Shown piece by piece: positions 1 through 12,755 of a stretch of 64,000 bases of DNA. Made by a program: the position numbers and the translations under genes. The stretch spans positions 496,001 through 560,000 of the forward strand of contig NC_020186.1 of the NCBI RefSeq assembly GCF_000315915.1, written 5' to 3'. Numbering within the stretch: the stretch's first letter is position 1; each line of letters opens with the position of its first letter. Under the pieces are notes generated by a model. The model worked only from the letters and a program-made list of their open reading frames with translations, was not told the DNA's origin and did not search any database. This DNA is from Henningerozyma blattae CBS 6284 (taxonomy: Eukaryota; Ascomycota; Saccharomycetes; Saccharomycetales; Saccharomycetaceae).

Positions 1-1
1 A

Positions 2-319
2 AGTGCTGGTGGACCATTGATTCATCCTGAAATAAGCGCTGTAGTAATCACACCTATATGCCCACATACCTTAAGTTTTAGACCTTTAGTAATACCAGAT
101 ACTTTATCATTAAAAGTCCAATTGCATTCAAAAAATAGGGGAACCACTTGGGTTTCATTTGATGGTAGAAATAGAGTAGAATTATCTGCGGGTGATCATA
201 TGTTAATTAATGCAAGCCCCTATATGTTTCCAGTCATCGAATCTAATCCAGCAGAATACATCGATAGTATTTCTAAAAAATTTGATTGGAATGCAAGGGA
301 AAAACAAAAACCATTGTAA
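2..319 (+). CDS. UTR1: NAD(H) kinase, C-terminal end (partial)
   Basis: This is the last 105 codons of an ATP-NAD kinase; the rest lies before the window. The frame is open from base 2 with no start codon of its own. The residues around TPICPHTLSFRP, the VSFDGRNRVEL stretch and the final INASPYMFPV segment are the C-terminal signature of the yeast Utr1/Yef1 family, which phosphorylates NAD(H) to NADP(H) in the cytosol. The protein stops soon after REKQKPL, so the tail of roughly 50 residues I recall for S. cerevisiae Utr1 is absent. It converges on RAD23, as YEF1 does in S. cerevisiae, so it could equally be called YEF1. The family call is firm; the choice between the two paralogue names is not. 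Confidence 0.9.
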   Translation, partial: SAGGPLIHPEISAVVITPICPHTLSFRPLVIPDTLSLKVQLHSKNRGTTWVSFDGRNRVELSAGDHMLINASPYMFPVIESNPAEYIDSISKKFDWNAREKQKPL

Positions 320-900
320 TGACTAATAATATTTCATCTTTTTAATTGCATCAGCAAAGAAATAAATATTCAAGTGAATGATTTATACTTTGACTTTTGA
401 TAGTTAACATTTCCAGTCTATATTATAAAAAAAAAAAAACAGAACAAATCTCTGAGTAACTAACTTGACGTTAATTTAAGTTATTTTAGTTATTCTTTAT
501 TATGTAAATATTACTATTTATTTATAGATATGTATTTATAGATGTGAGGAGTAAAGTGATATTATGACTGGTTATGTTGAATGAATAAGAATAAGAGAGA
601 AAAAACAAAAGCCTTACATATAAATAACAAAGGATTAAATTAAAATAAATCTCATTTTTATTTTTATTTTTATTTTTTATAATATAATATAATATATTTT
701 CTGAAGTGTATTTAAGTACATGCCATTTAGTGTTGATTATTTAATACAGTACCTGTCCTCAGCCAACCTTTAGTTTATATTCTAATGTAATTGTAATGAA
801 ACTAGATTTGAATTAATAAGTTGTTACTATTGGAGACTGGTTCGTTCATTATTATTATTATTATGCTTTCAGTATTTTGTGAAATAATTTGGTTAGTTTA
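320..900. other. Intergenic, convergent 3' ends
   Basis: This stretch separates the converging NAD kinase and RAD23 genes and should hold both 3' UTRs. It is AT-rich with poly-A and poly-T runs. In S. cerevisiae UTR2, CYC7 and UTR4 lie in this interval; no trace of them is visible here. I see no ORF or RNA gene. Confidence 0.6.
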
Positions 901-2115
901 TTAATCAGCATAATCACTGAATAACATATTTGCTGCAATTTCTTCATTTTTATCACACGCAAAATAAACTTGAACCACTAAACTACGTTCGAAACCTAAT
1001 TCACATAAGCGGCCAATAGCTTGTTCATCTTGTTCAGTTAAAGATATATTATAATTATTGGAAGGTTGTTCGCCGGCAGCAGGAGCTTCATTTGTTTCAG
1101 TTACAATAGCGGAATCATGTTCAGCTGTAACTTCGCCGTTTGTATTAGCTGTAGGATGTTGATCTAATTCTGAAATACCATCTAAATCATTACCTAGTGA
1201 ATGTTGTAAGTTATCACCTACTGCTTCTAAAAGCATTGATACGAAAACTTCAGGGTTTGCCATGATTTGTTCACGCAATTGAGGATATCTGGTGGTTAGA
1301 TTTTCTAATAATGGTGGTAAAGCTTCTGGATTACCAGAAACGACTTGTCTTAAAGCTAATAAGTCTTCCATGGTTAACCCAATAGATCCTGGTGGAGTAT
1401 CATCTGTACTTTGTTGGTTGGCTTGATTACCTCTAGCAGCTTGTGCAAATAAATCATCTTCAGCTGGAAGTTCCATATTGGCAGATGTTGCGCCTTCAGT
1501 TTGTATGGTAGTTTGTTGTAATTGTTGTGGTTGTTGATGTTGTAAATGTTCTGGTATACCCATTAATAAATATTCAACGGCTCTATCAGGGTTATTAAAA
1601 GCTGCCCTTAGAGCAGCTTCTACTTCTTCCCTTTGATACCCCATTTCCATAATTCTTTGGATAGTTTCATTTCTTTCAGTGCCTACAACAAATCCTGGGT
1701 CTGCAGCCGAAGTAGTAGTTTCAGTATCGTCACCAGCGGCAGCATTAGAAGTTGTAGCAGCAGGAACTTCCGGTGTAGCATTTGCTGATGGATCAGAGTT
1801 TGGAGTTCCTTCTGCTTGAGTTTCAACATTAGTAGTCACAGAAGCAGGTTCTGTTACTTTAACTGTTGATGCTGGTTCAGTTTTCTTCTTCTTTTTAGAT
1901 ATCATAAAGATTATATGATCATTATCCTTTAAACCAGAATTTAAAATAGTAGCGTCATTCTTCAGTATCTTACCTGAATAGATCAATTTGATTTGATCAA
2001 TATCACAATTTTTTTCAGAAGCAATTTGACCCTTGGCAGATTCTATAGTAGAATCTGCATCTAATTCTAATGGAATCTTTTCTTTTTTAAAATCTTTAAA
2101 TATTAACGAAACCAT
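901..2115 (-). CDS. RAD23: Ubiquitin receptor and nucleotide-excision-repair protein Rad23
   Basis: Rad23 shuttles ubiquitinated proteins to the proteasome and partners Rad4 in recognising DNA damage. The 404-residue protein has all four expected modules: an N-terminal UBL (about 1-75, starting MVSLIFKDF), UBA1 (about 140-185, with [20 protein letters not shown]), the XPC/Rad4-binding domain (about 250-300, [12 protein letters not shown]) and a C-terminal UBA2 ending LFSDYAD. Linkers are rich in Thr, Ala and Gln. The frame stays open upstream to 2196, but that end is a TTG codon and the extension reads through a (CA)n tract, so the ATG at 2115 is the start. It is followed downstream by the converging NAD kinase gene and preceded by ANP1 on the same strand, as in S. 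cerevisiae. Confidence 0.97.
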   Translation of the reverse strand: MVSLIFKDFKKEKIPLELDADSTIESAKGQIASEKNCDIDQIKLIYSGKILKNDATILNSGLKDNDHIIFMISKKKKKTEPASTVKVTEPASVTTNVETQAEGTPNSDPSANATPEVPAATTSNAAAGDDTETTTSAADPGFVVGTERNETIQRIMEMGYQREEVEAALRAAFNNPDRAVEYLLMGIPEHLQHQQPQQLQQTTIQTEGATSANMELPAEDDLFAQAARGNQANQQSTDDTPPGSIGLTMEDLLALRQVVSGNPEALPPLLENLTTRYPQLREQIMANPEVFVSMLLEAVGDNLQHSLGNDLDGISELDQHPTANTNGEVTAEHDSAIVTETNEAPAAGEQPSNNYNISLTEQDEQAIGRLCELGFERSLVVQVYFACDKNEEIAANMLFSDYAD

Positions 2116-2123
2116 TTTTATTT

Positions 2124-2159
<36 letters not shown>

Positions 2160-2603
2160 TGTTTATGTTGTGAAATGTGAAATATTTATCCTTCAAATAT
2201 ATTTTAGGGTGTGTGTTTTACAAGTTGATGAATTTAATACAATACAATTTAATGGAAGAATTAAGAATTATGTATTTTTATCCATGAATTTTATTTGATA
2301 ATTTTCAAATATTATTTATCGATGGACAGTAATGAAATATCTAATAATATTTTATTAATTTGAAAAAATAAAAGTACTTAGATCTTAATGGAAAATTAAT
2401 TTAAAAAATAAATTTATTAGTCTAAATCTTTGAATATCAAAGAAAAAAAAAGTTTAAAAATATGTTTTTTTATAAAAAATAAAAACTATTTATCCATTCA
2501 AGCTAATACATATCCACCAAACAACCTATATATCTTATTATGATGTATTTCTGTATCTTCAAAAAAAAGCGTTTTTTGTAAATTGTTAATAAAAAAAAAA
2601 CAA

Positions 2604-2627
2604 TTTCGCCACCGATTTTGTTACCCG
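2604..2627 (-). promoter_or_regulatory. Rpn4 (PACE-variant) site next to a Reb1 site in the RAD23 promoter
   Basis: On the minus strand 2604-2613 reads GGTGGCGAAA, the variant proteasome-associated control element known from DNA-repair genes such as MAG1. TTACCCG (Reb1 consensus) follows at 2621-2627 on the plus strand. Both lie about 490-510 bases upstream of the RAD23 start. Seen in sequence; binding is inferred. Confidence 0.5.
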
Positions 2628-3160
2628 GATATTCATAAATTCAGGGTTCACTACATAGATCTATTGGGTTATGGAATCAAATTAAGGTAAATATATGGAT
2701 TAGATAATGCAAAAATATTTAGGGTTAAGAAATCTAACAAAGTTTTAAAGGTTATTAAAGTATAATATTACTAATAATTTGTAATAATTAAGAGATATGC
2801 TAGGACTATTTATAATATATATATATATATAACGGGGAAGAAATTATAGCAGCTGTCAATCAATGATGGCTGCATAAATAGGGGAAACTAGCGGCTAATA
2901 ATATAAAAGATAAAAAAAAAAAAAAAAAAGGCTTAAATCAATCAAATATATTAAAAGTTGTAGTAATGATAATGATACAATGTAAGGGTAGTTTGTTAAG
3001 TAGTAAAAGCAGATAAAAAAATAAAGGTAAAACAAAGGAAAGTAAGATTAAAAAAAAATTTATGGTATTCTTTTAATTTCTTGAATTTATTCAATTGTAG
3101 CAATCCCAATAATAATTTACAGAGAAAAAAATAAAAACAAAAATTATGACGGTTGTATAT

Positions 3161-3243
3161 TAAGGTACGGCATGGTACGGTATGAATGTTACGATGTACG
3201 TCGTGGTACGTCGTGGTACGTCGTGGTACGTTATGGTACGTTA
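3161..3243. repeat. Decamer tandem repeat (TCGTGGTACG)
   Basis: Five consecutive 10-base units lie at 3191-3240, three of them identical (3201-3230). Looser copies of the GGTACG core extend back to about 3163. The array sits about 150 bases downstream of the ANP1 stop codon, in its 3' region. Confidence 0.85.
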
Positions 3244-3390
3244 GTTTATAATCAATGAAAGAAATAAATTAAGGTAAATGGTGGGGGGGGAAGGAAAGAG
3301 AAATAAAAAAAGCATGCATTTGATATTTAAGATAATAGTGATAGAAAAAAAAATAAAATAAAATAGGAAGCTAATTTCAATTAAAAATGA

Positions 3391-5109
3391 TTAATTCACA
3401 TCTGGGTTGAAATCAACAGGTTTCTGTTGATCTTGGATTTGCGCAGCTTGTTGTTGTTGAGCAGCTTGTTGAGCAGCTTGCAATTGTTGTTGATTAGCAT
3501 CTTCAATAGGAGCTGCTGCTGCAAGAGGAACGTTGTTATCAGCAGGATTAGCAGCTGGTTGTGCAGGTTTAGCAGGCGGTTGAACAGCAGCAACAGCAGC
3601 AACATCAGCAATAGGTACTTGAGCTGGAGCTGGAGCACCTTGAGCTGGAGCCGCAGGTTGTTGAGGTTGCTGTTGGGCTTGAGCCTGTGCGGCTTGTGCT
3701 TGGGCTTGAGCAGCTTGGGCTTGGGCCTGTGCGGCTTGTGCTTGGGCATGTGCGGCTTGTGCAGCTTTTTCTTCTGGATCGTCATACCAATCACTAATAT
3801 CATCGGCATCTGTTTCACCAATAGGTTTTTTGAACGATAAATCAATCTTGTTGAAGATCGAATCTCTTTCACTTCTCCAATCATCTCTAATATCATCAAA
3901 CCCAATTTCCCAAATTTTATCATAAAATTCTTTAATCTTGGATTCTTCTAATTTTCTTTTTTCCTCTTCAGCCATCCAAGCCATATGTTTTAAATCTTCA
4001 GTCGATGGTTCATAGATATGCCATACGACATAATGAGGCAACCCAACGACGTTATAATTCATTCTTCTTGATAGTTTACCAAAGGCTTCAGTTTCAGCAT
4101 GTTTTTCAAATGAAAAAGCAGGGAAATGTGAACCTGATCTAAACACTTTAGCCTTGGATAGAATAGAAACACCACCGATCCCGTCCAATTCCATTTCCTC
4201 TTCAGGATCACCATTGGGGTCTCTCATATAGGCTAAATGTGGTCTCCAAGTGGCATATTCTGGATAACCTTCGACGATGACCGCATCTTCATCCAGAGAA
4301 TCTGCCAATTGTAGCCCACCTTCGGATTCTTGCCATGAATTCAAATCATAAGGTTGAATATTACCTAACCAATCAGGTAAAGGTCTCCAAACGTTTGGCA
4401 CGATGACATCTTTACCATGATGCATCAAATCTTCCATGATGGTCACAGGACAAGTCTCTACATCGACATCTCTCCAATAGACCCAAGAATGATAAGGTTT
4501 CAAAGCAACAGAACCCAACCAATTTCTTGCTCTTGCCATTAATTTTCTTCTTGGACCTTGTGCAGCAAACCCATGTCTATCAGAAAAGGATTGACCAATG
4601 ATTTGGCCGAAATCCTTTTCATAGATTTCAATGTTACCAAATCTTTTCAACTTATTCTGTTGAGATTGTGCAGTTTGCAAATGTGACAATAGAACCCCCA
4701 TGGTATCGTCTTTCGAATCCGACACCAAAAAGGACAGATCAATCAAATTATGTGGATAAGTCATTGTATTCAAATGGTTAAAGAATCTTGGTAAATGTTG
4801 AGCAGCGTCTCTTAAGGGAACACAGAACAAGATACGGTCGTTGCGTTGCCAACCATCTGAATTACCTCTGTAATTGTTCAAATCATAAAAATGGACGCCT
4901 GGAGTGTTTTTGAAATTGGGGATATAGTTGTTGTAATTTAAGAAAAAATTATTATTATTGGCAAATAAAGAATTGAAATTGAAAAGGTTTGATGTAGAAT
5001 TGATGAAACGGAATAATAACACAAAGGCAAAGATCGAGCCTATTAAGCTTATGATTGTAGAATTGACCGTCTTGGACAATTTGAAAATTGAACTTTTAGG
5101 TTTCAACAT
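3391..5109 (-). CDS. ANP1: Golgi alpha-1,6-mannosyltransferase subunit Anp1 (M-Pol II)
   Basis: Anp1 is a subunit of mannan polymerase II, which extends the N-glycan outer chain in the cis-Golgi. The 572-residue protein has a short cytosolic N-terminus, one signal-anchor membrane segment (about 17-36) and a lumenal Anp1/Mnn9/Van1 domain with the acidic sugar-nucleotide motif in YWRDVDVET (DVD at 214-216). From about residue 448 the tail is a Gln/Ala-rich repeat region with AQAQA units, longer than I recall for the 500-residue S. cerevisiae protein. Synteny (RAD23 downstream, HYP2 divergent upstream) separates it from the paralogues VAN1 and MNN9. The start is the only ATG at the head of the domain. 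The Q/A tail also produces long shadow frames on both strands. Confidence 0.92.
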   Translation of the reverse strand: MLKPKSSIFKLSKTVNSTIISLIGSIFAFVLLFRFINSTSNLFNFNSLFANNNNFFLNYNNYIPNFKNTPGVHFYDLNNYRGNSDGWQRNDRILFCVPLRDAAQHLPRFFNHLNTMTYPHNLIDLSFLVSDSKDDTMGVLLSHLQTAQSQQNKLKRFGNIEIYEKDFGQIIGQSFSDRHGFAAQGPRRKLMARARNWLGSVALKPYHSWVYWRDVDVETCPVTIMEDLMHHGKDVIVPNVWRPLPDWLGNIQPYDLNSWQESEGGLQLADSLDEDAVIVEGYPEYATWRPHLAYMRDPNGDPEEEMELDGIGGVSILSKAKVFRSGSHFPAFSFEKHAETEAFGKLSRRMNYNVVGLPHYVVWHIYEPSTEDLKHMAWMAEEEKRKLEESKIKEFYDKIWEIGFDDIRDDWRSERDSIFNKIDLSFKKPIGETDADDISDWYDDPEEKAAQAAHAQAQAAQAQAQAAQAQAQAAQAQAQQQPQQPAAPAQGAPAPAQVPIADVAAVAAVQPPAKPAQPAANPADNNVPLAAAAPIEDANQQQLQAAQQAAQQQQAAQIQDQQKPVDFNPDVN

Positions 5110-5574
5110 TTTGATACGATTATAGTTGTGTAGTTGTTTGTGGGGTAAGTCTTGTGGTCTTCTCGCTTTATCTACCTTCTAATGAGTGACCAACCTCTAT
5201 AACAGTAACGAGAATAATAATAATAAATATATAAAAGTGTAGTGATTGAAGTAAGGTATTACAGACAGTGAAAGATCGTTCTCGATTGAGTTGAGGCCGC
5301 CATAAATTGTTGGTGGTAGGATGTCTTGTAAAAGAAGAAGAAAAAATACACAATACACAAATATGCAATATGTAATACGCTGACCTCTCACTGTTTTATT
5401 TTTATTTTTCTATTTTTCACGAATATGTTTTGATTTCTATTTTTTTACAAAATGACATATCTGTTATCTGTTATTATTAGATCAACAGAATCTGTCAAAA
5501 ATGTGAAAAATGAAAAAATAAAAAATTGAAAATTGAAAATTGGCTATAGGCTATTGGCTATTGGCAATTGACAA

Positions 5575-5609
5575 TCGAAAATCGAAAATCGAAAATCGAA
5601 AATCGAAAA
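5575..5609. repeat. Heptamer tandem repeat (TCGAAAA)x5
   Basis: Five perfect 7-base units lie in the ANP1/HYP2 intergenic region, flanked by related AATTGAAAA-type sequence from about 5521. Confidence 0.85.
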
Positions 5610-5734
5610 TCACGAAAAAAAATCGAGAAACAGAAAGAGGAAACAAAATAAAAAAAAACGTGAGAAAAAAGAAATTAAAAAAAACGTAGAAAAAAAAAGA
5701 AAATTAAAAAAAAAAACGTAGAAAAGCAGCCCAT

Positions 5735-5776
5735 TTACCCGGCCTTTCCCTACGAAAAAGTCACGTGTCACACGTG
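5735..5776. promoter_or_regulatory. Reb1 site and paired Cbf1 E-boxes
   Basis: TTACCCG at 5735-5741 matches Reb1. Two CACGTG boxes at 5762-5767 and 5771-5776 form a near-perfect palindrome three bases apart, matching Cbf1. They lie between divergent ANP1 and HYP2. The motif matches are seen; function is inferred. Confidence 0.5.
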
Positions 5777-6654
5777 ACGCGAATTTCGGGGGTGCACGGC
5801 TCTTATCGCCGTTTCCCGCCTTTTTCGGACATTCGTACAAGCCTAATTTCCTTATCCCGATAAAACGTTACCTTTTGAACCGGAAATACCCGGAACGGGG
5901 AAAAGTGGCAAAATTTTTCTGACCGATCCATGCAGTGTCCGAAAAAGGACAACAAAAAGTAGAAATACGTACCGGACAAAAACCAAAAAAAAAAAATTTT
6001 AGAAAAAATTAGAAAAAAATTTAGAAAAAAAAAATAATTTGAAAAAAAAAAAAAAGAAAAAAAAAGAAAAAAAAGAAAAATTACACCAGTGAAAAATTTT
6101 TCACTCAAACATTCTTCAGAAAATGTCCTACGGAAAATTCTGTGCGATTCGAGACTGCCCCCTCAAGCTGCTACGGCCGTTTCTCTGGGTTTCTTTGGGT
6201 TTCTTGGATTCTGTGGATTTCATCAAAAGAAGATGTAAAGGCGTAAATTTAATTAATTTTCCCACCAACTAAAACTTACGCATTACTGTCTCCAAAAATT
6301 TGCTTGTACGGCTTCTCTGTTGTTTGCCATTTCTTTCTTTGTTTCTCTGTCTTTTCTTTCTCTTGGTTCAATATCATCACCATCTTGAACTATCGATATT
6401 GTAACATCCATCTTTCAGTTTGTTCATTCAGTTATATATAAGAGATGGAAAGTTGATCAAAATATATAACTCTTTCTCATCGGTTATCTACTTATCAGGA
6501 GGGGCTTTTCTTCTATTATCCTTTTATTTTAAAGTTTGTTTTATTCTTTTTTGTAGTTTTTATTTGTTGCTTATTCCATTACTCATCATTTTGAATTAGT
6601 CGAACTAAATCATCCATCACACATAACTCACACACATATATACATATATCTATA

Positions 6655-7128
6655 ATGGCTGAAGAAGAACATACTTTCGAAACCGCTGACGCTGGTTCCT
6701 CTTTAACTTTCCCACAACAATGTTCTGCTTTGAGAAAGGGTGGTTTTGTCTGTATCAAAGGTAGACCATGTAAGATTGTTGATATGTCCACCTCCAAGAC
6801 TGGTAAGCACGGTCACGCCAAAGTCCATTTGGTTGCTTTAGATATCTTTACCGGTAAGAAGATGGAAGATTTATCCCCATCCACCCACAACATGGAATGT
6901 CCATTCGTCAAGAGAACCGAATTCCAATTGTTGGACATTGATGACGGTTTCTTGTCTTTGATGACCATGGATGGTGAAACCAAGGATGATGTCAAGGCTC
7001 CAGAAGGTGAATTAGGTGAAAACTTACAAGCTGCTTTCGACGAAGGTAAGGACTTGAACGTTACCATCATCTCTGCCATGAACGAAGAAGCTGCTATCTC
7101 TTTCAAGGAAGCTCCAATGGGTAATTAG
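6655..7128 (+). CDS. HYP2: Translation factor eIF5A
   Basis: eIF5A promotes elongation through difficult sequences such as polyproline and also aids termination; it acts in the cytosol bound to the ribosomal E site. The protein is 157 residues, the same length as S. cerevisiae Hyp2/Anb1. The hypusine loop [11 protein letters not shown] is present, with the modified lysine at position 51, followed by the OB-fold C-terminal domain. Codon use is strongly biased to preferred yeast codons (GGT, AAG, TTG, GCT), consistent with very high expression. It lies between ANP1 and MCM3 as HYP2 does in S. cerevisiae; ANB1 is its duplicate there. No intron is needed. Confidence 0.98.
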   Translation: MAEEEHTFETADAGSSLTFPQQCSALRKGGFVCIKGRPCKIVDMSTSKTGKHGHAKVHLVALDIFTGKKMEDLSPSTHNMECPFVKRTEFQLLDIDDGFLSLMTMDGETKDDVKAPEGELGENLQAAFDEGKDLNVTIISAMNEEAAISFKEAPMGN

Positions 7129-10536
<3,408 letters not shown>

Positions 10537-12755
10537 AGTTAGTAGTACTCTATCTTAAGTGCATTTTTACAATTAAATTGAACGTTCACCTGTTATTTAC
10601 TATTCCATTTTTCTCTTTACTTCGCTACATTTCACTTTTACTCAAAGAACTTGTTTCCTTTAATTTCTTTTTTTTAATTTTTTTTATTTCAATTCTGTCC
10701 TTCAATTCCTTCATTTAAGTATTTTTTTTCTTTTACTGTTAGTTTTTTCATCTGCTTTTTCACTTAATAAGGTAATATTTACTTACCTCTATTTGTTTTA
10801 TTATTAATTCATCGTAAATCTCTTTAAGTTTTCCTTTACTTCTAATTTTATGTACAGTATCATCATGTAATCTTTGACTTTTACAAAATAAGCATCTCTA
10901 AAGTATAGTTTATTCTATTTTTCTAAAAAAAGAAAAAATTAGTATTACTAGTCTTACAATATCAATTGAAAAAAATTAAATTATTGTATGTTAATTGAAA
11001 CATCAAAATATTTGTATATCAGAACCCATATCCTGCTTAAGAAAATAATAATCAATAAATAGGTGAGGGAAAAAAATTACACATAGATTCTGCATACCAT
11101 TATATTGTTGTACGGCGGAAACATAAAACAGAATACAGATTTTTTCTTGGATATAATTTTTGTATACAGATAAGTAAATTATTATTAATTCCCTTAATTT
11201 ATACTAACTAAATTATATTAATATATCAATGTTTAATATTTATAGATATATCATTTTACCATTGATAAATTGATTAATTTTTTAATTAGGAAATTCTACA
11301 TTAAAACTTACAGTCTAATATTAATATGAACCCTGTTTAAGTTAATGGGATTGTCTGTCTTAAAGTTTAATATTCTTTAAGACATGCATTTATCTAACAT
11401 ACTCTTATTTCAATTAATATTATCAAAACTGAAGAAGGGATAAACACATTTATCAAAAATTGCAAGAACGTTATATGGATTGTACTGGTTACTACTTTTA
11501 AGCACGATACCTTCGATGGGCTATTTATTGAAAGTTTCGACTCTGAGAAAGAAAAAAAAGAGATCAAAAAGGAGTTAGAAATAATGCAATTCAAAGGTTT
11601 CTTTACCCTAGACTTACTAGTAAATAATATTTTATCACGAGCAGGCTAGATCTATCAATATCTCAATCTACTCAGGTAATATAAAATCAGATATGTTCCG
11701 TGGTTTCAAACAGCTACTTATTAATGAAAAAAAATTTAGATATGTACTATTATTATATAGATCATATAAATTAGCTGAATCCACCGTTAGGCTAAAAAAA
11801 ATAATAATAAGCTAATTCAACTACAAGTTTATATAAATCTTTAGCTTTTTAAAAGCTTTTGCTAATATAAGCGGAATAAGCGTAAACTAGATTACGTAAA
11901 ATTAGAATCTGTAGAAAATTCGATGATTTACGTCATTACAGTAGGTAAATTATCTTGCTTTCTATAGTATTATTTAATTGGTTACAAAAACATAAAGCAT
12001 ACGCCAATGTTTTATCCTATTGATCAATATGTTTAGCACCCCAAACGCGTGAATTAGAGAAGTTGTTACTATGGTGACGGAAGCATGTGAATATACTATT
12101 TAAATATTTATTCTAGCGCCTGCCATTCAAAAAAACGCAGTGAAGTTTAACAAAAAAATGAAATATGGAATATTAGATATTCGTTATTCGATATATATTA
12201 ATTTTTAATGAGCTGATGGATAATCAGAAAGTAATTTTTTCTCTTGAATGAAATTTTTACAAGGTTGAATCCAACAATTGAAGTTAGAGTAAAACAAAAT
12301 TAAGCTAATTGTGCAGTAACTCGCTTTAAAACTCAAAAGATTTTGATATTCAATTTCGAAATCTAAATAAAAGACTACATACGAAAATCCAGCTGTCCTG
12401 ACCAATTCTAAATATATAGGCAAATAATATACTCTTTATTATGGCTACTTGGAATTTTGTTATTATATATGCGTCATTTTCTTAGTACTAAGATAAGATG
12501 GTATATGTTTTGGCCAGTTGTCGATCTCAAGGTCTTTTTTGCCTAGATCATTTTTCTGTATTTAGCTAAGAATTGAAAGCTTATGCATATCGAAGTTCTC
12601 GCGTTTTATGAATTTTACGTTTCAGCGAAAACTCGAAAAGGTTCTTAGAATTTCCATCTCACGCTATTGAAACCTAACTGTAAATATATAAGAATTAGGC
12701 ATTTTTTGTAAGACAATATTTCTTTCTGAATGCAAAAGAGTGAAGAGTTGTCAAC
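10537..12755. other. Long gene-free stretch between MCM3 and SPF1
   Basis: These 2.2 kb hold no ATG-initiated ORF that looks coding. One open frame with coding-like composition but no early ATG spans 11398-11649 (listed separately). The 3' part has ACGTAAA/TTACG motifs, and the SPF1 promoter is near 12.6-12.75 kb. The length is unusual for a yeast intergenic region and may mark a lost gene. Confidence 0.5.
11398..11649 (+). pseudogene. Possible gene relic, unidentified
   Basis: The frame is open for 83 codons, with no stop and no ATG until near its end. It reads as plausible protein, with segments such as NVIWIVLVTTFKHDTFDGLF, a Lys/Glu-rich helix and QFKGFFTLDLLVNN. Upstream in the same frame stops are frequent, but an ATG in another frame lies just before it at about 11384. 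I do not recognise the protein. It could be the decayed remains of a gene lost between MCM3 and SPF1, or chance. Confidence 0.2.

Larger units (their letters stand above)
2116..3390. other. RAD23 promoter and ANP1 3' region
   Basis: There is no gene here. The stretch holds a (GT)n microsatellite at about 2127-2156, just upstream of the RAD23 ATG, an Rpn4-type site and a Reb1 site near 2.6 kb, and a decamer repeat at 3161-3243. Long poly-A runs are common. UTR4 and CYC7, which flank RAD23 in S. cerevisiae, are not visible. Confidence 0.6.
5110..6654. other. ANP1-HYP2 divergent intergenic region
   Basis: This 1.5 kb divergent promoter region carries five tandem TCGAAAA units (5575-5609), long A runs, a Reb1 site and twin CACGTG boxes (see separate entries), and a TATATAA element near 6434 facing HYP2. 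A C/T-rich stretch precedes the HYP2 start, typical of a highly expressed translation gene. UTR5 (dubious in S. cerevisiae) has no counterpart. Confidence 0.6.

Noticed and set aside
3427..3923. Long ORFs on both strands inside the ANP1 3' end
   Set aside because: They are shadows of the Gln/Ala repeat tail of ANP1; their products are low-complexity Leu, Lys or Ser repeats.
5610..6108. Phe-rich minus-strand ORFs upstream of HYP2
   Set aside because: They come from poly-A tracts in the divergent promoter and encode almost only Phe, Leu and Ser.
10985..11245. GTATGT...TACTAAC...TAG pattern suggesting an intron between MCM3 and SPF1
   Set aside because: No open exon flanks either side; the motifs are common by chance in AT-rich sequence.
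12205..12423. 72-codon minus-strand frame upstream of SPF1
   Set aside because: It starts with TTG, has no recognisable domain and lies in AT-rich promoter sequence.
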